Source of the DNA: Setoptus koraiensis
Lineage: Eukaryota > Arthropoda
DNA length: 64,000 nt
NCBI GenBank assembly: GCA_048013815.1
Contig: CM106586.1
Span: 6,076,001 to 6,140,000 of the forward strand
Direction: 5' to 3'
The position numbers were made by a program, and so were the translations under genes. Below the pieces are notes generated by a model, which saw only the letters and a program-made list of their open reading frames with translations, ran no database searches and was not told the DNA's origin. Of this stretch, positions 37,441 to 49,332 are shown piece after piece. Numbering within the stretch: position 1 is the first letter of the stretch; each line of letters opens with the position of its first letter.

Positions 37441-38448
37441 CTACTTGGTTTCTATGAAATTTTTGACTTCTAGCATGATTGTATCGTTCAAACAAATGTA
37501 CTTGTGACCCAAACCCAGAGAACCATCCACAGCTATGAATCTGACTTTATCTGTACCTAAACTTTTAGCGGCTATTTTGTATAAGTTCTCTCCCGAACTA
37601 TAAGGAATTATACCATCATCTCCGGCGTGCATAATCAATATGGGTACGTCTTTGATTTTGACAATGCATTCGGCTGAGTCAAAGTTCAATGCTTTGGAAT
37701 TTCTAATTGGATCAACAAAGAAATACTCAAAATATGGTAAAATTCTGAAAGGACTACTGAACGGATGATTTGTAACAGCATTCGCTAGAGTATCAAATGG
37801 CGCCTCTAATATTAGCTTTCTTGGCTTGGTGCCATCAGTTAGACTTGAGACTAATCTAGTTGCTACGGCCGTTCCCAATGAGTGTCCCCAAACAATGACA
37901 CGATCTGGATGAACATGATCCTGCTTTAGTAACCAATTATACATAAATACTGCATCGTCTGCGAGACCACCGGCCGACGGTTGTACGTCTGTAGAGTCGG
38001 CGTAACCTCTGTAATCAAATGTGATAACATGATAATCGTATTCATAGGCCAATCTCTTATAGAGCAGATTTCTATGATTGCCGGCTCGTGAGCCACCATT
38101 GCCATGAAGATAGAATATTATAAGTGAGTTATCTTTAAATGCATCAAGATCATTAGTTGTTGTTCGGTTGTCGCTGGTAGTAAAACACTTAGCTTCAATG
38201 CTGGATTCTGGTAGAATATGCCATGTTCCGTAGACCAGATCATCATTTTGTATTCTGAGAGTTCTGGTGCATTTCAATCCGATTGTTTGAGGGGTAGTCA
38301 AGTTGAGAAATAATGGCAAATTGATGTAGTTCATAAACAGTAACGAACGTTGTATAAATGTTGAGTATCTGAAAATTACCGGTGATATAAGATAAATAAT
38401 TACCAGCACTAGGATTACATATAGATGGCTTATAATACTTATATGCAT
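37441..38448 (-). CDS. ABHD12-like alpha/beta-hydrolase (lysophospholipid/monoacylglycerol lipase)
   Basis: A 335-residue membrane-anchored serine hydrolase of the ABHD12 group, which cleaves lysophosphatidylserine and monoacylglycerol with the active site facing the ER lumen or outside. One N-terminal span (about residues 2-23) precedes the hydrolase fold. I see the oxyanion-hole motif HGNGGSR (115-121), TFDYRGYADS, and the nucleophile elbow GHSLG with Ser190. The acidic residue is in HAGDDGIIP (Asp277 or Asp278), and the catalytic His is in LGHKYI (His315). The HPFSSPFR, FFVDPI and LGHKYI blocks are specific to ABHD12. It is slightly shorter than the human protein (about 398 residues), mainly at the N-terminus. 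The ATG at 38448 is the only in-frame one before the span. A splice-acceptor-like TATCAG lies just upstream, so a 5' exon is possible. Confidence 0.88.
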   Translation of the reverse strand: MHISIISHLYVILVLVIIYLISPVIFRYSTFIQRSLLFMNYINLPLFLNLTTPQTIGLKCTRTLRIQNDDLVYGTWHILPESSIEAKCFTTSDNRTTTNDLDAFKDNSLIIFYLHGNGGSRAGNHRNLLYKRLAYEYDYHVITFDYRGYADSTDVQPSAGGLADDAVFMYNWLLKQDHVHPDRVIVWGHSLGTAVATRLVSSLTDGTKPRKLILEAPFDTLANAVTNHPFSSPFRILPYFEYFFVDPIRNSKALNFDSAECIVKIKDVPILIMHAGDDGIIPYSSGENLYKIAAKSLGTDKVRFIAVDGSLGLGHKYICLNDTIMLEVKNFIETK

Positions 38449-38497
38449 GCTGATATGATGATTGAAGCGATTGTTATATTTTATATTTTGCTTGATC

Positions 38498-38503
38498 TTT
38501 ATT
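38498..38503 (-). terminator. Polyadenylation signal for the septin gene
   Basis: AATAAA on the minus strand, 95 bp past the septin stop codon and only 50 bp before the lipase ATG. The two same-strand genes are therefore packed almost end to end. Confidence 0.45.
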
Positions 38504-38597
38504 AAAACTTGATACAAATGAACCTGAAAACAGCCACTCCATATATAATCTCTTTATCTTCTCGCACCTTTTTTTCTCAAGACACGCGGCGGCCTTT

Positions 38598-39479
38598 TCA
38601 AACTAAGTTGAGAAGTTTTTCCTCTTTGAAGTTGCCATAGTGGATACAGTGAGTTGTTTCTATGAGATCCAACATGCAAAATCTAATAAGTAGCTTGCTT
38701 AATGTAACAAAGTCACAATGATCAGTATTTTCTATATCAATGGTTCCCCAGGGATGTTTTCGTATTCTCCTTGTTTCACCACTAGATTCGGTTGTAACAT
38801 TGCTGCCTATGACCGCAAATGGAGCATGAGATTTGAGCTCTTTCATGAGTTTGGCTTTCTCTTCATCGTCCTCTTGCTCCTCGTCAAATTGGTAGATTTT
38901 AATTTTATTCCTATCGAGCGTTTCTAACACTTTGCATTTGAATTTTTGGCACTCTTCGGGCGTCAGAGTATCTGCTTTCGCTATGAGTGGAATGATATTA
39001 ACTTTTTCATGGATGGCCTTCATAAGGTCTATATCGTTCTGTTTTAAGTGGCCGGTTGGCGGAATGAGATACAAACAACAGTGTACTCGTTCGTCAACAA
39101 AACGTGAGCGGGGTTCGCGGATCTCTTGAACGAAAAAATGTTCAAATTTCGAATCGATATATTTTACAATGTCTTTCGTGAAACTGGTGAAAGTTGGAGA
39201 AAATGAGTATCCTGGCGTCTCGACGCATCTCAGCAACAATTTGACCTTGTTTTCTTCCAATTCAATAGATCGTTCGTCGATGGGTAGATTAGGCCGATCA
39301 GATTCTTGATAAATGTCACGTTTGAACAGTGAATTAACCAGAGTAGATTTGCCGACCCCTGTTTCGCCAATGAGCATCAATGTGAATTCGAAGCGTCTCT
39401 TGATTACTGTCCTGTAAAGTTGGTTTGAAATATCGGCGAAATCCAGGTGACGTGTTGATATCTCTTGATCCGTGGCCAT
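38598..39479 (-). CDS. Divergent, shortened septin GTPase
   Basis: A 293-residue septin, a filament-forming GTP-binding protein of the cell cortex and division site. The P-loop GETGVGKST is at 38-46. The G3 box reads ETPGYS (87-92), where septins normally have DTPGFGD or DTPGYGD. AKAD (167-170) is the G4 box and HPWGTIDIENTDHCDF (from 242) is the septin unique element. It most resembles the Septin 1/2 group (RVHCCLYLI, VNIIPLIAKADTLT). The segment after G3 is altered and the usual C-terminal extension and coiled coil are missing; the protein ends at ...EEKLLNLV. No intron is present. It may be an old retrocopy that stayed open, since the long frame argues for constraint. GTP hydrolysis is doubtful given the G3 change. 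The start is the first ATG before the conserved core. Confidence 0.85.
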   Translation of the reverse strand: MATDQEISTRHLDFADISNQLYRTVIKRRFEFTLMLIGETGVGKSTLVNSLFKRDIYQESDRPNLPIDERSIELEENKVKLLLRCVETPGYSFSPTFTSFTKDIVKYIDSKFEHFFVQEIREPRSRFVDERVHCCLYLIPPTGHLKQNDIDLMKAIHEKVNIIPLIAKADTLTPEECQKFKCKVLETLDRNKIKIYQFDEEQEDDEEKAKLMKELKSHAPFAVIGSNVTTESSGETRRIRKHPWGTIDIENTDHCDFVTLSKLLIRFCMLDLIETTHCIHYGNFKEEKLLNLV

Positions 39480-41000
39480 GATTTAGGCTTGCCAAATACT
39501 ATTCACTAGACAATAAATACTAATCCACTAACTAGTGATGAAATATGTAGAATATCTGATGATAACTGTTGTTATTGTGTGAGCGCGCAAAGTGTGTGCG
39601 TATGCGTGCATCGTGCGCTCTTCCTGTAAAACTGGAATATTTTGCCCCCTAGTGGTCATTTTTGAAAACTTTTTGAATTGAACGGCGCGTCTTAAATCGC
39701 TTTTAAGCAAAATATTTTATATTTTTGGACAAGAAAAAAAAAAAAAAAAAAATGATTTCCTAAAGCCTGATGAGACCCTTAAATGATTTACGGTAAATCA
39801 CAAATTCAACAGATTGACACAAAAAACTTACATTGTGCCTTCACATTGACCATTTTAGAACTCATTTTAAAAGTCGCGTTTCAAAAGTGCAACCATGATC
39901 GATTTCAAATAGTTGCATGGATGACGTTTGATCGGCAATTCAAGGTTCTTCAACACTTGCGACTATCAACTTAATTATTATATCACAAACAAGATAATTT
40001 TGGACATTGGTAGAATATGAGCGGTATGATATCGCGATATGTATTGTTGGTGGTGTCGCACTGAATTGCAACGTGCCATATATCAGTGAGAATTCAATTT
40101 AGCCAACGCAAGGCACGCTTGTAATCATAATAGCTATGATGATATAGAGATAGATGATCAAGATAACTGTTTATTTAGTTAATCAATTGACCGGCGCACA
40201 ATAACAGAGGCCAGTGCAATAGCCATGAAAGAGTGGACTAGACTGGACTGGTTTGCGCTGGAATAGGCAAATAGGAAATTTTGGATACACAAACAGAGTA
40301 AAGGACAACCATTTATATTATCAATCATGGCTACTTAAACATATCGAGTAAAGATACATTATTGTTGCGAATGAATGAAAATGGCTGATGAGTTGATTCC
40401 GTTGACCATTTTACATCCACTGACTATCAGAGACACACACAAAGAGTGTAAAAAGTTGAATAGTAGTAACTTTTGTTGTTACCTGTTCAGCCACCATATA
40501 ACACATTAGGCCTCTCTGTATGTTATTAATTGTACTTGTTAAGATGTTGCCGTGTTGTAAACATTTTTACGTGTTTTCCTCTGCCAATGAGCACAGTATC
40601 TATGCTAGTTTATGCTATTAGAGAAGGAGAGATTGGCCGAAGATTGGTGAGATAATAGTGATAGTAAAAGGAAAAGTGTGTCCAATTTAATCCAATTTTT
40701 AGCTAAACAGCCTAAACAGCTAACAGGCAGGTAACAGTAATTGCTGGCGCGTTCTTTTGATCGCATTTTGATCACTTGGCCTGACGTGAAGTTTAAAAAT
40801 TGAATAACGTGAACGGAGCAAGTTTGATGCTTGCAAGTTGCAACAATCTCTTTTTATTCTTTTGAATAAACTAAACTCTTTCTTGTCTATCCGTGTTGAA
40901 CGTAACAATCGTAAGCGTTCAAACGTACTCAATAGCGATGGTAATGGCGCAAATTAGAATACCAATTTAGAAATTGAACCTATTGAGCACATTTTACACA
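39480..41000. other. AT-rich upstream flank of the septin gene
   Basis: No gene seen. It includes a run of 19 A at 39734-39752. Composition is like the gene island to its left until about 41.0 kb, where a CAACAG/CAA tract (41001-41069) marks the return to repeat-rich DNA. Confidence 0.5.
39734..39752 (+). repeat. Poly-A run
   Basis: Nineteen consecutive A. It lies upstream of the septin start and points away from it, so it is not a retrocopy tail of that gene. No retroelement body is recognisable on its left. Confidence 0.85.
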
Positions 41001-41003
41001 CAA

Positions 41004-41044
<41 letters not shown>

Positions 41045-42656
41045 ACGACAACAACAACAACAACAACGGCAACTGAAATTTGATTGATTGGACCAAATTG
41101 ATGCGATTTGATTTGTGTTAGTTGTTGCTGAATAGAGATTGATTGATATCACAGGTTGGTGTTGCTGTTATCTATGTTGTGACCAGCAACTTGTGACCAA
41201 CAACCTGTGAGAGAAAGCTCTGGCATCGTTTGTTGAGTCGTTTTGTGTTCAATTTGAATTTGAAAGTTGCCATTGTCGCTTGCTGGACAGTTGAGCGAGC
41301 GCCAATGGAAAACCAATGCTCGGTCGAGAGTTCCCAGTTGAAAGTTTCGCTCGACCATTGGTTGACTCGACTCGACTCTACCAGCCATTTCGTTGCGCGT
41401 CTGTCGCTCTTTTATATTTTTAAACTGTTTCAGGGCCCGCTTCCATTCATTGTTGGCATCCCATTATGTGAGGAGCCTTAAAAGGGGTGCTGTAGGCTAA
41501 GTGTCGGTCATGCAAGCGGTAAATAGCGGCAAGCGAATGAATTGGAGCAATTTGTTGTGCAGCGCAAAACGTTGTTACACAAACCGTGCTCGGCATACAA
41601 AGTTGCCGTATAAAATACGTTGGTGTATGAAACGTCATAGCGAAAGAGCGTGTCACCGTTGTTGTTATTACGTAATAGGCAATGATAGAGATTTCCTGTG
41701 ATTATTAATTCATCCATTCATTCACAGATGGTCAGTGTGCTGTTGAGTGGTCGCAACACTTGTTGCGGTTGATGTTGTTGGTGTTGTTGTTGATGCTGTC
41801 GGTGTTGTTGTTGATGTTGATGCAGCAGCAACAACAGCAAGTGCTCACCGACAAATAAAGCATTTTGCTCGACTGTCGGCCAGCTTGCCGGATTGTGGCG
41901 TGTGCAAGTTGTGAGCCACAGCAAGCGAGATCACGATAACGACAAGCGAGCGGCGTGTAGCTGCCCGGCCAGTAGATAATAATCGATTGTGTGAAAGCAG
42001 CGGACACAACACATTAGAGAGCCGAATAACTGGAGCTGGCCGATTGAAACGACAAGAAGACGAATCAGATCATTTGATACGACCACTTGGCTTGACGTTG
42101 CAATTTATGGCGTACGACCATATTGCTGGCTGGATATTCTCGGCCGTATAATATATCCTAAATACTGGCGTTGCTGTTCATGTTGGCCATACAAACGGTA
42201 AAAGTGCCAGTTTGTAAGTGTGGGAGAGACCGTTTCTCGCCAGTGAGCGGTAGTTGATGTGCCAAACTGAATCAGGTTGCATCACTGATTTATGGCGGCT
42301 CTCATCAGTGCGCCGACAACGAGTGCGAGTCACTCGACAACGAGCTCGCCAAGCTTGCCGTGTCTTGCCAAGATGCGGCCGCTGCCGCTTGTGTCGTCCG
42401 TCGATTATTATTATTATTATTTCTCCCATTATTATTATGCCATTATTATTTCCTCTGCCTGCCTGCTGCAACTGCATCTGTTGGCGCGTTTGTAATTGTT
42501 GTGACGGCAACAACCTGTCGCTTTTTATCTGGCCGGATGCATTTAGCCCTTGGCCATGCGCACTGGCTGCGAGCGGCTTAGCGGTTCGCTCTGGCCAGTG
42601 GTCAGTCAGTCAGTCAGTCGGTTTCAGCGGTCGGTGGCCGCACTCGTCGCTGGGCC

Positions 42657-42736
42657 GCCAACAACCGGCAACCACCGGCAACCACCGGCAACCACCGACA
42701 GCAGGCGCCAACAACCGGCAACCACCGGCAACAAGC
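42657..42736. repeat. 10-bp tandem array, CAACCACCGG type
   Basis: About seven copies of CAACCACCGG or CAACAACCGG, interrupted once by a GACAGCAGGCGC segment. Not in a recognised gene. Confidence 0.8.
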
Positions 42737-45381
42737 GTTGGGCGAGCGCCAGCGACGAGCGTGATGCTGGCTGACTTTCAATTGGCAATTCATTCATCAT
42801 ATTATGTATTTTTACAGTCATCATAAATGTTGTTGTTGCTGTCCAAATGATGACCATATCTAGATAAGACACTCTCGGCTCTCGGCGGCTCGCAGCTCTC
42901 GGCTCTCGGCTGGCAACCCTCGGCTCTCGGCTGGCAACCCTCGGCGGTAATGATTAGCGGGCCGGCCGGGCAAACGGTCGCTCTAATCTTGCCTACAATC
43001 GCAAGCCTGCACGCTTGTTTCCTCCAATGAAATAATGCAACTTTAATGTGCCTCATTATGGTTTATATTGGCGCTAAGCAGTTTATCGCTAGCTGCTCGC
43101 CGCTCACCGCTGAGTCGACCGGGCAGCCTTAGCTGCGACTCATGCTGACTGGAGGCTATCCAACTAGTCAACAAGTGGAGCAATTTCCATTCTCGGCCCC
43201 CGTCCATTATCATTCATTATTGTTGTTATTATTATTATTGTCGTATTACCATTATTGTTAGGCGCTTTGTTTGATTTTCTCTGGCGCTCGCAGCGGCATT
43301 ACATAATCATGAGCAGCGTTATAATTTGATTTTTGTTGTGTGTCCGTTCAATACATACACACATATGTTTGACTGGTTAGTATATGTATGTATATATATA
43401 TATATTTCCGTTTCGTTTTGCTGCCAGCGCAAACCGCTCAACAATCGCTCTATGCTGACTCGTTACGTCATGTGCTCGCTGTGTGTGTGTTCAATGTTTG
43501 CCAATGTCCGTCAATTGTCGTCGCTCGTACTTGATGTTTAGTCGGTAAACGTGCAGTGACCATTGGTCAGCCAGTGCAGCCAAGTTGGCAAGCGTCGCAG
43601 GTTAGTTAGTGTAGTCAGTGACTCGCCGATCAGTGCCAGTAATGAAGCGAGAAAGGATTGACGAGCGGCCCATGTTTTGCCTAATCACGTTAGTTAAACT
43701 AGTTGCCGCCAGTCAGTTCAGACGTTATGTAACAACCAGATCACCGTTACACCGTTGGCAAACTTGATACAATAAACATACAAACACTCAAAGTTGCACT
43801 TGTTGTTGTTGACTCACAACACTAGTAGTGCAGCCATTGACTGATGAGATAGTGTGGCACCTGATAGTTCTCACCTGATTCAGGCCACTTCTTTTTTATC
43901 TCTCACATCTAACATCACATTTGCATTTGCGTTTGCTTGACGCCGTTTGTGCAATTTAGTTGTGACTATCAATGCACAAATACTTATCAAGTGTGCGCTT
44001 GTGTGCAAAACAAATCGCTCTCGGGCCTGGCCATTTAGTTTTATCTGTGTTTTTACTGTATTTTTGCTATGTATTTTCACTATATTTTAACTATATTTTA
44101 TCCACTAGCCAACTAATAGCGACAATGCAGCGACCGTTTGCAAGCGTTGCCATTAGCGAGCATATTGCGCAATGGCAATTAGCAGCAACACTGTTCACTT
44201 GTTGCCGCTCACACCGCTCATTTCAACGCACACAAACTATTTAACAGCGGCTATTCAGCAGCGACCATTCAACAGCGACCATTCAACAGCGACCATTACA
44301 ACACAGCGGCCGGCGTTGGTGCTGGACATCATTTATTACACGGCTACATCGTGTTATGTAATGTCATACACCTGTGCTTTGTTGCATGTGCATGCGTATT
44401 TGTTGGCGTTGATCGCACGTTGATAAATGGAGTATTACCATTATAGTATTACTGTTATAATATTACGAGAGTGTTATCGCCACAGCGACATCGCACTTAC
44501 GTAATGAATAGCACAACACGCACCGACGAGCGCGGCCAAATGACCAGTGGCCATCTAGCAGATGATATATGACTTTTGTGTATACCTTGTATATAAAAGT
44601 ATCGGCCGGCCGCTAAGTGTCGCTTCTGGTTGCGAGTTGCCAGTCGCCAGTCGCCAGTTTCCAGTCGCCAGTCGCCAGTTGCCAGTCGCAAATCGCAAAT
44701 CGCAAGTCGCGAGCTGCTAATCGCGAGCAACAACAAGTGGCACAAAACGGCAAGTGGCAAACAGCGGCGAGTGGCCAACAGCAACAAGTGGCAAGCAACA
44801 CACTTAACATTATTGGAACAGGCAAGTTGCACAAGTGATGACCTAACTGTTGTTAGCCTGGCCTAGCGTTGGCCCAGCGTTGGCCCGACGTTGGCCCGAC
44901 GTTGGCCCAGATACAAACTGTGGTGCCGGTGGCAGTTTGTTTTGGCCGTTGACAGCGCAAACTTGACAGTGCGCAAGGCGATAAAAAGATGAAGCTGCAT
45001 CATTATGGCACAAACAACAACAACTATTATGTAAATCATCACCACAATGGCAAACACTTGGCACAAACTGGCCAGGCCGCTGTTGGCGTAATTGTTGTGT
45101 GCGCTACAAATTGGTTGCTGGACTCAGCGTGGTTGTTAGTTGTCAGTATGACCCACGCAATGACAGTTGCGATCAGCATGCCGCCAATTGATGCTGCGAT
45201 ATCGAGCCGATGATCGACTGCCACCAGTCACTATTGCCAATAATCGCCACTGCAACAACAACAACAACAACAGCGACATCAACGACAGCGACAACAACAA
45301 CTGGCCAAGACAACACAAAAACGACAAGTGTCATGTCGCCTGTTGCATGCGTTGGTTTGTTGCCATGCGACGCCATGTTAC

Positions 45382-45437
45382 GCAATGTTATATAAGCAAT
45401 GTTATATAAGCAATGTTACATAAGCAATGTTATATAA
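45382..45437. repeat. 14-bp tandem array, four copies
   Basis: Four copies of GCAATGTTATATAA, the third with TACATAA. It is one of three arrays with a 14-bp unit in this flank (the others start at 51966 and 53950). Confidence 0.92.
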
Positions 45438-45475
45438 GATGTCATGTCATGTGATCGATTGATCGGCCCATCTCA

Positions 45476-45514
45476 GCGATTGTGGGCCAGTGGCGTGGGC
45501 TGGCCCACAATCGC
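45476..45514. repeat. 15-bp perfect inverted repeat
   Basis: GCGATTGTGGGCCAG at 45476-45490 and its exact reverse complement at 45500-45514 enclose a 9-base loop. It lies in non-coding sequence. It could be a hairpin in RNA or a cruciform. Confidence 0.85.
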
Positions 45515-48150
45515 ACTTGACATGATGTTGGCAAGAGCGCTGTGAGTGGCGGCCACTCGAGAGTTCAGCGCAGTTGGCCAGCCGTTGCCAGTTGCAATTG
45601 GAGACGAATTGCAATGGAATGGGCCAAAAATGAGACGACTGCCACAAATGAGCATAATGCTAAACATCAGTTGGCACAGTCGAGCGTCGCTTGGGCACAC
45701 CAATGGTAGTGGCAATTATATTGGCCAGCTATGATATGATTGCTGCTGACACCTCGCCGTTGATTGGTCGGCGTCGTCTGTTGGCCAACGACTGTCGTGA
45801 CCGCGGCCAATGACAACAGCCATGAGCCCATTGCAGCTCAGCATGGCCCATTGCAGCTCAACGGTGGCCGCTCCAATAAAGGCCATTGTGTTTGTTGGAC
45901 AGTGCCAGCTAAAGAGCTGACAGTGTCGCCATTGTCGAGCCCAAATTGGCCAGTTAGTGAGTGGTAAAAGTGGCAAGCTAAAAGTGGCGCAAATGTAAAC
46001 GTCAAATGTGTCTGTAATGTGCCCACTAGCAAACGGGCGAGCTTGCCCAAACGAGAAACATTGAAGATGGCCAGTCAGTGAGCCAACACTGACAACACTG
46101 ACAACTTGTAAGCACAACAATGATTATGATAATGATAATAACATTGTTATGCAATGTTATTATCCAATGTTTTGTGCCGTGTTGTGATTTATTTTTTATT
46201 GTTAGCTTATTATTGTGTGTGTGTGCGATTGTTGTCATGATGGACACACACCAACACTCATCATTTCTCACTCATGATGTGCCGCTGCCCCACGCCATGG
46301 GCGACACACATGTCACTTGCGATGCCCGTTGATTATAGTGGACAACAACAATTGAGCAATACAATTATACAATCAAATGTTATGTAATCAAATAACACAC
46401 CACGTGCCCATTTAGGGCTAGCGTAATCATCGGTTGCGCCCACGCGTCGCCACAACAGCCACACAAACCATAAACTGGCAATAAACTGACAATAAACTGT
46501 GAGCGGACAGCCCTTGTTTTCACGCTGTTGTTGTCGGTTGTCGTCGTTGGTTCTCGTCTTTGGTTGTCGTCTTTGGTTGTTGTCGTTGGTTGTTGTCGTT
46601 GGTTGTTGTCGTTGGTTGTTGTCGTGTTGCTGTTGTCGGCCGTTGTCGCTGTCGCTGTCGTAACACCCAAACTGGATGACACACAAACACACAGCGACTT
46701 TGCAATTTTGACAATGCTGCAATTGGTGTACATAACAACAATAATAATCACAGTATGCAAATGCTCGCCACAACCAAATAAGTCCACTCATCGGTTGTGC
46801 GAAATACACACACTCACAGCCAGCAAGATATGGCTAGATATGGACACATTGGGATACTGAGCCCTTGTGATGCCGTCTTGTGATTTGTTTGAGTGTCTTT
46901 CTATGCTAATGAAGTCGTCATGCACGACTGTGATACAGCGGTGTCACTGCAGCCACTCACCTGGTCACGACAACAACAGCAACAACAACAACAACAACAA
47001 CAACAGCAACGCCAACTGTCCAGGCCAATTAAAGCGAGTCAGCCCGTGATGCCTGGTTGGCTGGCCGGCACACTGTCCGTGCTAGAGACCGAAGACTCTG
47101 TCGTATGGACTCTGTGGTGCGGACTCTACAGTATAGAGACATGTCCAAATCAATTGATCAGTTGCGTAGCGGATCACATATCAGATGTCACGTACGAATC
47201 AGATATTATGAGCACAGACACTGGCCAAATGTATTATTACCAATCCGTCCGCTGACCATGATCCACTTCTTATGGCCGCAATCACAACCAACAGCAACAA
47301 GAGAAAAATTGCTATTCCCGTTGTTGTTGTCGTTGTCGTTGTTGTTGTCGTTGTTGCTGTTGCTGTCGTTGTTGTGATTACATGACTCGTTTTGCTATGG
47401 GCAAGACGTGCAGTGAAATGCACAGTGCCATTCACAAGGTTCAGTTCACAATGCAATTGGCAGACACGACAAACAATGGACAACCGACGCCGCTCCAATT
47501 TCGCTCAATTTGTCCCGTTCGTTGCCGTTGCTAGCTCTATTATCCCAGCGCCGAGCTGCGGCCTCTCTCGTTTGGACGACAAGTGCATACATACGTATAT
47601 CATACATAGCTGACGATACAGTGCGAGTTGTGTTATTCGCGCGTAATTGATGACGAGGATAACGGTGCCCAAATGACATGTGATTTGCACAATATGATTT
47701 GCATATCGGGCACAATATGGCATAATGTGTTTGCATACTAATCACAGTATTGCCTGGTGCGCATTCTTCGCACACAACTTGTCTTGTAAGACAACACGAC
47801 AAGTGCCAGTGAGTTGGTCAGTGTGGTTGGGCCAGCCTTGAGTGTGACTGTTTGCGAGCAACAGGTTGTTTGCTCGTTGCAAGCGAATCGTTTATTTGTT
47901 TGTTTGTCCATTCGTCAAATCACAGCACAGTCGAGCAGCAGCAGCACAGTTGGGCTGTGCGGCGCGCAAGATGGCGCTGCCGAGGCCCCTGCACTCGCAA
48001 ACAACACACTGTCATAATGTAATGGTCAGACTAACAATTGTAAGTCTCGCTGTGAGCTTGCCAAGACTCACAAGACTCGCTGCCGAGTTGGCAGTAGCGA
48101 GCAAACAATCTAATAATAATGCCAGCACACAATACAAACACAAATTGTGT

Positions 48151-48203
48151 GCACAGGTGAGCGCAGGTGAGCACAGGTGAGCACAGGTGAGCACAGGTGA
48201 GCG
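48151..48203 (+). repeat. 10-bp tandem array of CAGGTGAGC units
   Basis: Five copies of GCACAGGTGA (the second has G for A), giving CAGGTGAGC five times. Each copy matches the consensus 5' splice site CAG|GTGAGt at eight of nine positions and also carries a CAGGTG E-box. Confidence 0.9.
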
Positions 48204-49218
48204 AACAGTTATTATCGTCTATATATATATATTAATAATCGATGGGTCGCTGGGCAGGCGAGTGCAGCGGCCAGTGCGTTGGGCGAGCTGTGCAGTGGCG
48301 CTAATGGTGTGATGCGCGACGAGTTAGTGCGTAATCCGAGCAAGTGATTAATAGGTTAATATGGCAAGACGGCAAAACAGTGGCAATGGCTAAATGTTAT
48401 CAGTAAGTGGCCATTGTTAGTTGGGTGTCTGAGTGTGTTGTTTGCATTACATAATGCGGCGGGCAGTTTTGCAGCTTGTTGGCCGCTGTACGGCCGATCT
48501 ATTTTTGGGTTCGCCGGCTTGCTGTGTGCGAGCGAGTGAGTGAGCGGCCAAAAGCGAGCGAGTGAGCGGCCAAAAAGTGGCAACCACTCGACGAGAGCGG
48601 ATCATCCATTAATCCGATCTGTTGCTCACTGACACATGATCGCATGAGCGGACGGTCGGATGGTCGGATGGTCGGATGGTCGAATGGTCGAGCAACAGGT
48701 AGTTGCCGGAGAGCACACACACACAATTAACGGTCGGCGGCGATAACGGATTGACGCTCAGCGGCAGAACTGAGCGAACGTTCGAAACTATCACTCACGG
48801 CTGCGCTCACTCACGCCATCACATTACAAGTGATATAAGGGGCTAAACGGCGCCGGCTGAGCCAAATTAACAAATAAACGACGACACAAACTAGCCATGT
48901 CCGCTATGTCCGGCGAGCCGTATCAGCGAGCCACAGCGAACGGCAGCAGCAAGCCCAATGTCGCTGATGGCGAGCTCGCACTTGCTCATCGCGCTGTTTG
49001 CACTTAGACAGCGGACTCCAATAAGTCAGCGTTTATCTCCCCGTGAAATGTTTGCCCGCGAGCCATATCACCGGCTCATCGGGCAGCTAATCGGACGGGC
49101 GGACCGACTTGAACTTTTCGGGCCGCAACAGATTCGGCGCGGCACCGCTCCGGTTGCCGCATCTGGTAGCCGGCGCAATGAGCGAGAATGTGAAAGTAAT
49201 TACCTGTCCATCAATGAT

Positions 49219-49332
49219 GCTGATGGGTATTGCATTATTGAGGCTGGATATTGCATTATTTAAGATGGATATCATACTATCAAGCTGGATATCATACCTT
49301 CGAAGCTGGATATCATAGCACTCAAGATGGAT
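49219..49332. repeat. Imperfect 25-27-bp tandem repeat
   Basis: About four to five diverged copies of a unit resembling AAGCTGGATATCATACCTTC. Earlier copies contain TTGCATTATT in place of ATCATAC. The divergence suggests an older array than its neighbours. Confidence 0.7.

Noticed and set aside
38449-38517. N-terminal extension of the ABHD12-like protein
   Set aside because: No ATG and no conserved residues upstream of 38448. The septin polyadenylation signal overlaps it.
39734-39752. Poly-A run as the tail of a retroposed septin
   Set aside because: It lies upstream of the septin start and in the wrong orientation for its mRNA.
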